Positions 1 through 7,424 of a DNA stretch of 12,116 nucleotides are shown one piece after another. Origin of the DNA: Lysobacteraceae bacterium UBA6001 (GTDB taxonomy: Bacteria > Pseudomonadota > Gammaproteobacteria > Xanthomonadales > Xanthomonadaceae); NCBI GenBank assembly GCA_002429615.1, contig DJAN01000210.1, positions 772 to 12,887 of the forward strand, given 5' to 3'. Under the pieces are notes generated by a model. The model made no database searches. It had not been told where the DNA came from and saw nothing but the letters and a program-made list of their open reading frames with translations. The translations under genes were made by a program, and so were the position numbers. Numbering within the stretch: the stretch's first letter is position 1; each line of letters begins with the position of its first letter.

Positions 1-14
1 CGCTCTTCCGATCT
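1..14. other. Illumina adapter remnant at left end
   Basis: The first 14 bases, CGCTCTTCCGATCT, match the 3' end of the standard Illumina read-1 adapter. Genomic sequence begins at about base 15. This is library-derived, not biological. It adds spurious codons to the N-terminal side of the truncated protease reading frame. Confidence 0.95.
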
Positions 15-136
15 TTCCGGTGGGGCGCACCTACGACCCGCGCACCGGCAAGGATTGGGAAGGCACCGGCATCGTGCCCGACATCGAGGTGCCGGCTGAG
101 CAGGCGCTGGCACGCGCGCTACAACTGGCGCAGTAG
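15..136 (+). CDS. C-terminal end of S41-family (tail-specific type) peptidase, 5' truncated
   Basis: Only about 40 C-terminal codons are present, ending at TAG 134-136. The frame reads FPVGRTYDPRTGKDWEGTGI, then VPDIEVPAEQALARALQLAQ. The pattern of a short 'GR-x-DP-TG-x-WEG-x-GI-PDIEV' turn followed by an alanine-rich helix is characteristic of the C-terminus of S41 peptidases of the retinoid-binding-protein-like/CtpA group. There it follows the catalytic core and closes the fold. The catalytic Ser/Lys lie off the contig, so activity and localisation cannot be judged. Truncation is caused by the contig end. The next gene on the same strand starts about 120 bases later, and no clear terminator is visible between them. 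The family call rests on a short tail alone. Confidence 0.65.
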
Positions 137-257
137 CTCGGGCCGTGGGCGCATCGATCGCCGAAGCCGGCGTTGGCGTTGGTGTTGCGGGTCTTTCTCG
201 CGCCGCGCGCCGACGCGGGCGTAAGCTGGCCGGGATCCCGCTGCCTGGAATTTCGTC

Positions 258-548
258 GTGGCCGAAGCCGATCCGCATTTCTACGACCGCGCCGATGCGC
301 TGATCGAACTGGCCAATGCACAGCTGGCCGGTGCGTCGCGCGGTGCGGTTGGCGATTCCTTCCTGTATGCCGCGGCGCGTTTCCATGCCTGGAGCAGCGC
401 GTGCGAACAGGGCGACGCGCAGGCGCTGGCGGCGGCGAAGGCGCAGCTGCTGGAAGCCGTCGTCGCGCAGTACCGGCAGCTGCTGGCGCAGCACCTGGAT
501 GATTACATCGCCCACTTCGGCACCTACCTGCCGCCGCAGAAGCGCTAG
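258..548 (+). CDS. DUF3144 family protein
   Basis: This encodes a 96-residue soluble, mostly helical, acidic protein. The pattern 'DPHFYDRADALIELANAQL' (about residues 5-23), 'SFLYAAARFHAW' (34-45) and 'QYRQLLAQHLDDYIAHFGTY' (71-90) is that of DUF3144, a family of small cytoplasmic proteobacterial proteins with no known function. The length matches the family. The start chosen is GTG at 258. No ATG lies between the upstream in-frame stop (222-224) and the conserved region, and the ribosome-binding site (TGGAA, 246-250) is weak. There is no signal peptide or membrane segment. It lies downstream of the protease fragment and converges with the autotransporter gene. The shared hairpin at 581-611 separates them. 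Confidence 0.8.
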   Translation: MAEADPHFYDRADALIELANAQLAGASRGAVGDSFLYAAARFHAWSSACEQGDAQALAAAKAQLLEAVVAQYRQLLAQHLDDYIAHFGTYLPPQKR

Positions 549-570
549 CGCCGCGGGAAATCCGCCGCTG

Positions 571-611
571 CAAAAAGAAAGCCCCGGGCCGCACAGCGTG
601 CGACCCGGGGC
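571..611 (-). terminator. Rho-independent terminator of the autotransporter gene
   Basis: A strong hairpin has outer arms GCCCCGGG (581-588) and CCCGGGGC (604-611). An inner five-pair extension (590-594 with 598-602) closes a three-base loop, with one C/A mismatch. Read on the minus strand it is followed by a T-rich tract, the complement of CAAAAAGAAA (571-580). It starts 24 bases after the autotransporter stop. Read on the plus strand there is no immediate T tract, so termination of the DUF3144 transcript there would be less efficient. Confidence 0.85.
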
Positions 612-634
612 GAGGCCAATACGTGTTGCGCTTT

Positions 635-3600
635 TTACAGCGCGATACGCAGGCCCAGGTTGACGCTGTTGTTGTCCACGCCATCACCCTGTTCGGCGCT
701 CACCCCGCCGTACAGGTAGGTCGACGCGCCCAGCTTCAGCGTGCCGTCGAGCTGCGCGCGAGCGAAGCGACGGGTGTCGGCCGAGTGCAGCACCACGTCC
801 TCGCTCCCCAGCGAAGTGGTCAACTCGGCCTGGCGGGCGTCGCCGTAGTTGATGCCGGCTTCCACGCCCGCGCGCCAGGTGACGCGGTTGTGCAGCGGGT
901 CGGCGTCGATCGAACCGATCGCCAGCCCCGCCTGCACACGGCCGCCATCACCGTCGTAGCGCGCGACATCCAGGCCGGACAGCGTATTGCCCTGTTCCTG
1001 GAAGCCATCGCGTTCGACCTTCTGCCAGGTCGCGCGCAGCGACGGCGTCCAGCGGATGCCCGCCGCGGTCAGCGGCAGGCTCGCGCCCGCGCTGGCCACG
1101 CGGGTCGAGCCCGAGGCACGGCCGCTCAGCACGCCGGCGCCCAGCACATCGTTGCGCTCGCTCTTCCAGTCGTCGCTGCTGTAGGACACCACGCCATCGA
1201 CGATCACCGGGCCGAGGCGGCCAGCGGCGTAGACCATCAACGCATCGCTGTCGAGGCGGTTGTCCAGCACGCCGTCCAGTTCCGAACGGGTGGTGGCCAG
1301 GCCCGCGCCCCACAGCAGGTTGTGCGAACGGTACACGTCGATACCGGCCGAGGCGCGACGCTGGTCGCCGTCGAGGCTCGCGGCGCTGGCATCGGCGTCC
1401 ACGTGCAGGTTGCTGTTGCCGATGTTGGCCCACAGCAGCTGCTCCACCGGCACATCGGCCGCCGACAGCAGCGCGCCGTCGCCGAGGCGCGCGCCGACAT
1501 CCTGCGCCAGCGCATTCGCGCCGGCCTGCGCCAGTGCCGCCAGCTTGGCCTGGTTCTCGCCGGTCAGTGCCGCCAGGATCGTCGGCAGCGACTGCGTGCT
1601 GTGTTCCCACACGCCGCGCAGCAGGTCCTTCTGGTCCTGGGTGGTGGTGCCGGTATCGTTCTGCTGCACCAGCGCATCCAGCGCATCGGCGGTCGCCAGC
1701 ACGTTGCCGGAGGCATCGCCCAGCTGGTCGCGGTACGAGGACGGCGCGACGTACAGGTCGATGTCGTAGCCGGTGATGTAGTAGACCTGGAAGCGGGTGC
1801 CGGCGGCCAGGCCGCTGGTCGGCTGCAGCAGGGTGTCGAAGGTGCCGGTGACACCGCCCTGGCCGCTGACGATGCGGAACATGTCGCCGACCTGCGGGGT
1901 GAAGGTGTTGCTGGCATCGCCGGTGATGCCACGCAGCACGGGCTGCAGGGTGCCGTTGGCGAAGAACACGCTGTCGGTGCCGGTCAGCAGGATGCGCGAG
2001 TAGTTGCCCGCGCCGGTGCCGGTGCCATAGCCGTCGATGTCGACCTGCAGGGTGCCGTTGGCGGTCATCGTCACCGAGCCGCTGACGGTCAGCGTGCCCG
2101 GCGAGTTGCCGGCGGCCAGCGTGCCGTCCACCGAGACGTTGCCGGCCACGTTGCCGATGCCGCGCAGCGTGCCGTCATGCTCCACCTGCACGCGGCTGGT
2201 GAGGTTGCCGTTGACGCTGAGGATGCCTTCGTTGACGCAGGTGCCGTTGGCGAGCACGGCCGAACCGGTGAGCGCCAGGCGGCCGGCGCCGCTCTTGATG
2301 AAGCAGCCGCTGGCCTGCGAGCCATCGACGCTGCCCGACAGCAGCGTGGTGGTGCCGGCATCGACGCTGACGGTGCTGCTGCCGGTGACGGTCAGCGGCT
2401 GGGCGATGTTGGCGTTGACCGCGGTCTGCAGGGTGGCGCCGTTGAGCTGCACGCCGCCGCTGCCCAGGCCGCCGGCATTGGCCAGGGTGACGGTGCCGCC
2501 GTTGATCGCGGTGCCGCCGCTGTAGCTGTTGGCGCTGGCCAGCACCAGGGTGCCGTCGCCCGACTTCACCAGCTGGCCGTTGCCGCCGACCTGGCCGGCC
2601 ACCACCAGCGTGCTGCCGGTGGTGGTGTTGAGCGTGCCGCTGCCGTCGAGGTTGACCGCGCGCGCGGTGCTCACCTCGCCGGTGGTGGCCAGGGTGCCGC
2701 CGTGGAAGTCCAGCGCGTTGCTGGCATCGCCCAGGTTGGCGTCGTCGGAGATCTGCAGCGTGCCGCCGTTGAGGGTGGTGCCACCGGTGTAGGTGTTGTG
2801 GCCGGACAGTACCAGCGTGCCTTCGTTGACGGTGGTGCCGCCGGCGTGGCTCAGCGTGCCGCTCAGGTCCAGGTTGCCCTGGCCGTTCTTGACCAGGCCG
2901 CCGGTGCCGGAGACGTCGCCGCTGCTGCTGAAGGTGGTGTCCGCGGCGGTGACGAACATGCCGTCGCCGACCAGCTGCACGTCGCGGCTGCTGTCCACGT
3001 CACCGGTGCTGACCAGCACGCCGGCGTTGAAGGTCAGGCTGCCATCGGCGGCGCCGAGGTTGTCGTCGCTGGAGATCTGCAGCACGGCCTGGTCGATGAT
3101 GGTGCCACCGGCATAGGTGTTGTGGCCGGACAGCACCTGCGTGCCGCCGCTCACCGACACACCACCGTCGCCGGCGATGGTGCCGGAGAAGTCGCCGTGG
3201 CTGTTGGTCAGGTCGAGGTTGTTGCTGCCCAGGTCCACCGTGCCGGTGCCGCTCAGCGACTGCAGGCTGACATCGCCGCTGGACTGGGTGATGTCCAGGC
3301 CGCCATTGATGTTGGCTTCGCTGGAATTGGCGATCGAGCCGGTGCCCGACAGCTTCAGCGTGGCGCCTTCATCCACCGTGGTGGTGCCGGTGTAGCCGTT
3401 GTTGCCGGCCAGGGTGATGGTGCCGCCGGTGCCGGAGTTGGTGATGGTCAGCGAGCCGGGGACGCCGCTGGTGGTGTCGTCGATCGCGCCGGTGAAGGTC
3501 GCATCGTGGCCGGCCTGGTCGATCCAGCCGTTCTGGTCGTCGATCAGGAAGTGCTGGCTCACGGTGATGTCGTCGGTGGACACCACCAGCGTGCCGCCTT

Positions 3601-4594
3601 CGAACGAGGCCTCGGTGCCGGTGCCCAGGTCATCGGTGCTCTTGGTGTCGTCGATCACCACCGGACCGGTCGGGGTGGTCGGCGTGGTGGGTGCGCCGGT
3701 GCCCGGGTTCGGTGCCACCGGGTCGAACGGCACGCCCTTGTCGTAGGTCAGGCCCGGGGCTTCGTCGATGAACAGGATCGGGCTGTAGGACGCATCGTCG
3801 AGGTTGAAGGTCAGGAAGCCGAGGCGGTAGGTGCCGGCCACGCTGACCTGGTAGGTGGCGACCTGCCAACCGGTGGAGCCGTAGCTGCCGGTCGAGTAGC
3901 TGCCGGTGCCCAGGTTGGTGGCGCCGAGCAGCGCGTACTGCGCGGTCTGGTTGTTGACCGTGGCCAGGATCGAGCTGTCGCCGAGGTTGACCAGCGAGGT
4001 CACCGAGGCGTCGTTGAACGGCTCGTAGTCGGTGGACACGTACTGCCAGGCCATCGTGAAGTAATCGCCGGCTTCCAGGGTCAGGTCCTGGTACAGCCAG
4101 GCGGCCGTGGTCGGCGTGCCATCGATGGTCTGGGTGATCTCGGCCTGGCTGGCGGCGGTCAGGCCGAGCGCGGCGGCCGCGCTGGCGAAGCCCACCGACG
4201 CGGTGTTGGCCTGCAGCGAGGCCATGTAGCTGCCATACGGCGATACGGTCCAGATGTGCTGGCCGTTGGCCGCGCCGAAGTTGTTCAGGCCGGTGGTCAC
4301 CGCCGCGCCGACGCCGTTGTTGGCGCCGTAGTTGTCCGGCGTCTTGGTGCCGGTGGTCGAGGCGGTCCAGCCGTCCAGGTTGCCGGTCTCGAAGCTGATG
4401 TTGTCGATATCGACCGCCGCCATCGCGCACGGCGAGGTCAGTGCCAGCAGGGTCAGCAGCGCCAGGCGGTTCAGTCGCGGCGAACCCGCGCGCTTGGTGC
4501 GGGAGGTCGTGCCGCCCTCATGGCTGCCCAGTTCGGAGGTGACGATCCACTGCTGGACGGCCTTGCTCCACACAACGCGAAAAATCCTGTTCAT
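635..4594 (-). CDS. Type V autotransporter adhesin-like protein with ESPR leader, PATR beta-strand repeats and C-terminal barrel
   Basis: This encodes a 1319-residue protein predicted to reach the cell surface by type Va secretion. Residues 1-24 (MNRIFRVVWSKAVQQWIVTS...) form the extended signal peptide region. Residues 41-59 are the hydrophobic core, with likely cleavage at AMA/A near 59-60. Residues 60-285 form an aromatic-rich N-terminal domain ('FETGNLDGW' at 68-76). Residues 288-312 are a Pro/Thr linker. From about 385 to 710 there are several autotransporter-associated beta-strand (PATR) repeats with cores such as LSGHNTYTGGT (596-606), AGNNGYTGTT (396-405) and ASANSYSGGT (686-695). 'AAGNSPGTLTVSG' (827-839) is typical of the end of a passenger beta-helix. 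About 1055-1319 is the outer-membrane barrel. Cys764 and Cys786 are the only mature cysteines. No protease catalytic motif was seen, so adhesion or biofilm function is inferred from the family. The start is fixed by the ESPR motif. Its gene lies downstream of GH92 on the same strand but has its own 287-base upstream gap. Confidence 0.9.
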   Translation of the reverse strand: MNRIFRVVWSKAVQQWIVTSELGSHEGGTTSRTKRAGSPRLNRLALLTLLALTSPCAMAAVDIDNISFETGNLDGWTASTTGTKTPDNYGANNGVGAAVTTGLNNFGAANGQHIWTVSPYGSYMASLQANTASVGFASAAAALGLTAASQAEITQTIDGTPTTAAWLYQDLTLEAGDYFTMAWQYVSTDYEPFNDASVTSLVNLGDSSILATVNNQTAQYALLGATNLGTGSYSTGSYGSTGWQVATYQVSVAGTYRLGFLTFNLDDASYSPILFIDEAPGLTYDKGVPFDPVAPNPGTGAPTTPTTPTGPVVIDDTKSTDDLGTGTEASFEGGTLVVSTDDITVSQHFLIDDQNGWIDQAGHDATFTGAIDDTTSGVPGSLTITNSGTGGTITLAGNNGYTGTTTVDEGATLKLSGTGSIANSSEANINGGLDITQSSGDVSLQSLSGTGTVDLGSNNLDLTNSHGDFSGTIAGDGGVSVSGGTQVLSGHNTYAGGTIIDQAVLQISSDDNLGAADGSLTFNAGVLVSTGDVDSSRDVQLVGDGMFVTAADTTFSSSGDVSGTGGLVKNGQGNLDLSGTLSHAGGTTVNEGTLVLSGHNTYTGGTTLNGGTLQISDDANLGDASNALDFHGGTLATTGEVSTARAVNLDGSGTLNTTTGSTLVVAGQVGGNGQLVKSGDGTLVLASANSYSGGTAINGGTVTLANAGGLGSGGVQLNGATLQTAVNANIAQPLTVTGSSTVSVDAGTTTLLSGSVDGSQASGCFIKSGAGRLALTGSAVLANGTCVNEGILSVNGNLTSRVQVEHDGTLRGIGNVAGNVSVDGTLAAGNSPGTLTVSGSVTMTANGTLQVDIDGYGTGTGAGNYSRILLTGTDSVFFANGTLQPVLRGITGDASNTFTPQVGDMFRIVSGQGGVTGTFDTLLQPTSGLAAGTRFQVYYITGYDIDLYVAPSSYRDQLGDASGNVLATADALDALVQQNDTGTTTQDQKDLLRGVWEHSTQSLPTILAALTGENQAKLAALAQAGANALAQDVGARLGDGALLSAADVPVEQLLWANIGNSNLHVDADASAASLDGDQRRASAGIDVYRSHNLLWGAGLATTRSELDGVLDNRLDSDALMVYAAGRLGPVIVDGVVSYSSDDWKSERNDVLGAGVLSGRASGSTRVASAGASLPLTAAGIRWTPSLRATWQKVERDGFQEQGNTLSGLDVARYDGDGGRVQAGLAIGSIDADPLHNRVTWRAGVEAGINYGDARQAELTTSLGSEDVVLHSADTRRFARAQLDGTLKLGASTYLYGGVSAEQGDGVDNNSVNLGLRIAL
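2700..3145 (-). repeat. Two near-identical passenger repeat units, 324-bp (108-codon) period
   Basis: Within the autotransporter gene the segment around 2747-2821 recurs around 3071-3145 at an offset of exactly 324 bases. Both copies carry GGAGATCTGCAG and GGTGTTGTGGCCGGACA. At protein level LSGHNTYAGGT (488-498) and LSGHNTYTGGT (596-606) are each followed by LQIS(S/D)D-x-NLG. This is internal duplication of a PATR unit. The similarity at DNA level makes this a plausible site for recombination-driven length change. Confidence 0.75.
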
Positions 4595-4829
4595 CCGATC
4601 TCGATCCCCAACAGTGAAAAATTAGTAAAGCGCATGGCGCGCATCACAGATCGGCGTGTTGGTGGATTACTTGAGATGGAATCTGCGATGTGAGTCTTTT
4701 TTCGTGTGGGTAAAATCGTGCTAGCCGTGGGGAACGGCCCGACTTGAAACGTGATGTCGAGTTGTGCTGTTCTGCGATGCAGATCACTGCTCGTATCGCG
4801 AACACTCCGCCGCAAACCTCCGCAAATGC
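4595..4829 (-). promoter_or_regulatory. Relatively AT-rich upstream region of the autotransporter gene
   Basis: This is the space between the autotransporter start and the hairpin after GH92. It is visibly richer in A/T than its surroundings (for example AAAAATTAGTAAAG at 4617-4630 and CTTTTTTC at 4696-4703), as expected of a promoter region. On the minus strand TACTAA (complement of 4622-4627) is a possible -10 about 30 bases before the start, without a convincing -35. Ribosome binding is weak (GGGGA and GAG upstream of ATG). A small hairpin (GCCGT 4724-4728 with ACGGC 4734-4738) has no assigned role. Confidence 0.4.
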
Positions 4830-4864
4830 AGACGGGCAGGGGACTCGCGTCCGCCTGCCCGTCT
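4830..4864 (-). terminator. Hairpin downstream of GH92, probable terminator
   Basis: Perfect 11-base arms AGACGGGCAGG (4830-4840) and CCTGCCCGTCT (4854-4864) continue through GGAC/GTCC to a TCGC tetraloop, with one bulged G at 4853. It begins 17 bases after the GH92 stop. The sequence that follows on the minus strand (GCATTTGCGGAGGTTTG) has only short T runs, so it may be an imperfect intrinsic terminator or an RNA-stabilising 3' hairpin. It separates GH92 from the autotransporter transcript. Confidence 0.6.
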
Positions 4865-4881
4865 GGCTTGCCCTGTCGGAC

Positions 4882-7224
4882 TCAGTGCGAGGACATCGAA
4901 TACGGATGCTGTGCCGGGTCGGTGGCCCAGGTCGTGTCCGGGGCGGCCTGCATGCGGAAGCGCAGCTCGCCGCCGGCAAGGATTTCCTCATGGCTGATCC
5001 ATGCACGCGGCAGCGGCTTGCCGTTGAGCGTGGCTGCGCCGATGTAGGGATGCTTGGCGTCCAGGCCCTCGGCGATCACGGTAAAGCGGCGGCCGTTGGG
5101 CAGGTTGAGGGTGGCGCGCGGCAGGAACGGCCGGCCGATCACGTATTGGTTGCTGCCCGGCGCGACCGGGTAGAAGCCCAGCGCGGTGAACACGTACCAC
5201 GCCGACATCTGGCCGAGGTCGTCATTGCCGGCCAGGCCGTCCGGGCGCGCGGCGTACTGGCTGTCCATGATCTGCTGCAGGCGGGCCTGCGTGCGCCATG
5301 GCTGGCCGGCGTAGGCGTACAGATAGGCGACGTGGTGGCTGGGCTCGTTGCCGTGCGCGTACCAGCCGATCAGCCCGGTGATGTCTTCCATGTGTTCGAA
5401 GGTCTTCGGGTCGACCTTGGCGTCGAACACCGCGTCCAGGCGCTTGAGCAGCGCGTCGCTGCCGCCGTGCGCGGCGGCCAGGCCGGCGACGTCCTGCGGC
5501 ACGTACCAGGAGTACTGCCAGGCGTTGCCTTCGGTGTAGTCGGTGCCATAGCCGCTGGCGGACGGGTCGAACGGCTCGCGGAAGCTGCCGTCGCGCTTGC
5601 GTGCGCGCATGAAACCGGTGGCCGGGTCGAAGGCATGCTGCCAGTTGCCGGCGCGCTTGCCGAATTCCGCGGCAACGTCACCGCGGCCCATCTTTTGCGC
5701 CATGCGGTAGATGGTCCAGTCGTCGAAGGCGTATTCCAGCGTCTTGGAAGCCGCTTCGCCTTCCTCGTCGATCGGCACGTAGCCCAGCTCGCGATACGCG
5801 GCGATGCCGTCATACGGGCCATAGTCGGCGCTGGCCACCATCGCCTGCAGCGCTTCGTCGGCATCGAAGCCGCCGATGCCCTTCATGTAGGCGTCGGCGA
5901 TCACCGGCACTGCGTGGTAGCCGATCATGCACCACGTCTCCAGGCCATGGAACGCCCATACCGGCAGGATGCCGTAGGCGCTTTCGCGGCGCGAGGCGAG
6001 CAGCGAGTTGACCACGTCGGCGGTGCGCTGCGGCGGCTGCACCAGCGTGAGCAGCGGATGCAGCGCGCGATAGGTATCCCACAGCGAGAAGGTGGAGTAG
6101 TTCGTCCAGCCATTGGCCTTGTGCACGGCATTGTCCGGGCCGCGGTAACGGCCGTCGCTGTCCATGAACAGCGTGGGGCCGAGCAGGGTGTGGTACAGCG
6201 CGGTGTAGAAGCGGGTGCGGTCTTCCCTGCTGCCCTGTGCGTCCACCGCCGACAGCGCCTGCGTCCATTGCGCGCGTGCATCGGCGCGCACCTTGTCGAA
6301 ATCGAAGCCGGGGACTTCCGCGTCGAGGTTGGCAATGGCGCCTTCCTCGCTCACCGGCGAGATCGCCACCTTCACTACCAGCGGCGTGCCGCCGCCGTCG
6401 CCGAAGTCGAACACGCCGACCAGCTGGCGGCCCTCGATCTGCGCGCGCTGGCGCGGATCGTTCGCGCCCGGCGGCGGGAAGCCCTTGTAGAGCACGTTCT
6501 CCTCGGTGTCCTGCAGGGCGCTGCCACCCAGCGGGCGCGAAAATCGCATGGCGAAATACAGCTGCCGGCCCGGCGCCCAGCCGCGGGTCTCGCGGAAGCC
6601 GGTGACGGTACCGTCGGCGCGCACGCGCAGCCGCGACCACAGCACCTTGCCGGGGTAGTCGTACATGCTGGTGCGCAGGTCCACCAGCACGTGCGCCGGC
6701 TTGCCCTTGGGGAAGGTGTAGCGGTGCACGCCCACGCGCGCGCTGGCGGTGAGTTCGGCGCGCACGCCGTAGTCGTCGAGGGTGACGGCGTAATAGCCGG
6801 GCTGCGCCTGCTCGGTCTGGTGGCGGAAGCGCGAGGTGTAGCCGCTGCCCGGCTGGCTGACGTCGCCGCGTTCGAGCTTGGGCTCGCCGCTGATCGGCAT
6901 CAGCAGCACGTCGCCAAGGTCCGAGTGGCCCGAGCCGGAGAAGTGGGTATGCGAGAAGCCGACGATGGTCTGGTCGTCGTGCCGGTAGCCGGCAGCCCAG
7001 CCGTAGCCTTCTTTGCGCGACTTGATCTGCGTATCCGGGCTGAGCTGGACCATGCCGAACGGCACCGTGGCGCCAGGATAGGTATGGCCTTCGCCGCCGG
7101 TACCGATGAAAGGGTCGACCGCGGCGTAGGCGGTCTCGCCTGGCGTGGCGGCGAGCGTGGTGTTGGCGGCCAGCAGCAGGGCGGCCAGCCAGGGCGCGAA
7201 GCGTCGCGCGGTGTTGTCGAGCAT
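4882..7224 (-). CDS. GH92 family alpha-mannosidase, exported
   Basis: This encodes a 780-residue protein with a Sec signal peptide (residues 1-26, core PWLAALLLAANTTLA, cleavage before ATPGE). The mature N-terminus carries the GH92 hallmark VDPFIGTGGEGHTYPGATVP (36-55) and the N-terminal beta-sandwich. The (alpha/alpha)6 domain carries GWTNYSTFSLWDTYR (372-386), EGNAWQY (565-571, in the region of the family's catalytic acid), HGNEPSHH (624-631) and GNDDLGQMSAW (666-676, acidic pair in the region of the general base). GH92 enzymes are calcium-dependent, inverting exo-alpha-mannosidases that trim alpha-1,2 and other linkages from mannans and high-mannose N-glycans. All expected motifs are present and the length is normal. 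The start is ATG at 7224 with a strong Shine-Dalgarno GGAGGAGG (complement of 7231-7238) seven bases before it. It is likely periplasmic or secreted. No other glycan-degradation genes are visible next to it. The linkage specificity cannot be read from sequence. Confidence 0.92.
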   Translation of the reverse strand: MLDNTARRFAPWLAALLLAANTTLAATPGETAYAAVDPFIGTGGEGHTYPGATVPFGMVQLSPDTQIKSRKEGYGWAAGYRHDDQTIVGFSHTHFSGSGHSDLGDVLLMPISGEPKLERGDVSQPGSGYTSRFRHQTEQAQPGYYAVTLDDYGVRAELTASARVGVHRYTFPKGKPAHVLVDLRTSMYDYPGKVLWSRLRVRADGTVTGFRETRGWAPGRQLYFAMRFSRPLGGSALQDTEENVLYKGFPPPGANDPRQRAQIEGRQLVGVFDFGDGGGTPLVVKVAISPVSEEGAIANLDAEVPGFDFDKVRADARAQWTQALSAVDAQGSREDRTRFYTALYHTLLGPTLFMDSDGRYRGPDNAVHKANGWTNYSTFSLWDTYRALHPLLTLVQPPQRTADVVNSLLASRRESAYGILPVWAFHGLETWCMIGYHAVPVIADAYMKGIGGFDADEALQAMVASADYGPYDGIAAYRELGYVPIDEEGEAASKTLEYAFDDWTIYRMAQKMGRGDVAAEFGKRAGNWQHAFDPATGFMRARKRDGSFREPFDPSASGYGTDYTEGNAWQYSWYVPQDVAGLAAAHGGSDALLKRLDAVFDAKVDPKTFEHMEDITGLIGWYAHGNEPSHHVAYLYAYAGQPWRTQARLQQIMDSQYAARPDGLAGNDDLGQMSAWYVFTALGFYPVAPGSNQYVIGRPFLPRATLNLPNGRRFTVIAEGLDAKHPYIGAATLNGKPLPRAWISHEEILAGGELRFRMQAAPDTTWATDPAQHPYSMSSH

Positions 7225-7294
7225 GTGGTTCCTCCTCCCGGAGCGGGGACGGTAGCACGACCCCGCGGCGCGCGAATGGGACGAAGGTCCGGGG

Positions 7295-7300
7295 TTTATA
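7295..7300 (-). promoter_or_regulatory. Candidate -10 element for GH92
   Basis: Read on the minus strand this is TATAAA, five of six matches to the sigma-70 -10 consensus, about 70 bases before the GH92 start. The -35 position 17 bases upstream (CTGCCG) is a poor match. It is the most T/A-rich hexamer in the divergent intergenic region 7225-7424. On the plus strand TAAAAT (7366-7371) is a similarly weak candidate for the exported-protein gene. Confidence 0.3.
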
Positions 7301-7424
7301 TCGATCCAAGCCAGAATCGGCAGCCGGCGCGTGCGCTTCTGAAAGCGGCCCGATGGCGGGCTGCATAAAATGCCGGATCGGGATTCGGTGATGTGCCGAT
7401 TCCCATGCAGGCAATGGAGGCTTC

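Noticed and set aside
2089..3420. Regularly spaced similar sequences that might suggest a CRISPR or tandem-repeat array
   Set aside because: The recurrence is explained by in-frame PATR protein repeats. The units are diverged and there are no constant direct repeats with unique spacers.
4418..4430. Possible lipoprotein cysteine in the autotransporter signal peptide (LTSPCAMAA)
   Set aside because: Proline precedes the cysteine and the lipobox pattern is missing. A signal peptidase I site, AMA/A, follows immediately.
4622..4627. TTAGTA resembling half of a xanthomonad LexA1 box upstream of the autotransporter
   Set aside because: The expected second half (TACTAA four bases on) is absent.
623..4693. 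A 1356-codon open frame on the plus strand covering the whole autotransporter gene
   Set aside because: It is antisense to a gene with clear ESPR, PATR and barrel domains. Its product is a featureless Ala/Gly/Val/Arg-rich sequence, typical of antisense frames in GC-rich DNA.
4744..7368. An 874-codon plus-strand open frame covering the GH92 gene
   Set aside because: It is the antisense shadow of an unambiguous GH92 enzyme. It has no domain pattern and no RBS.
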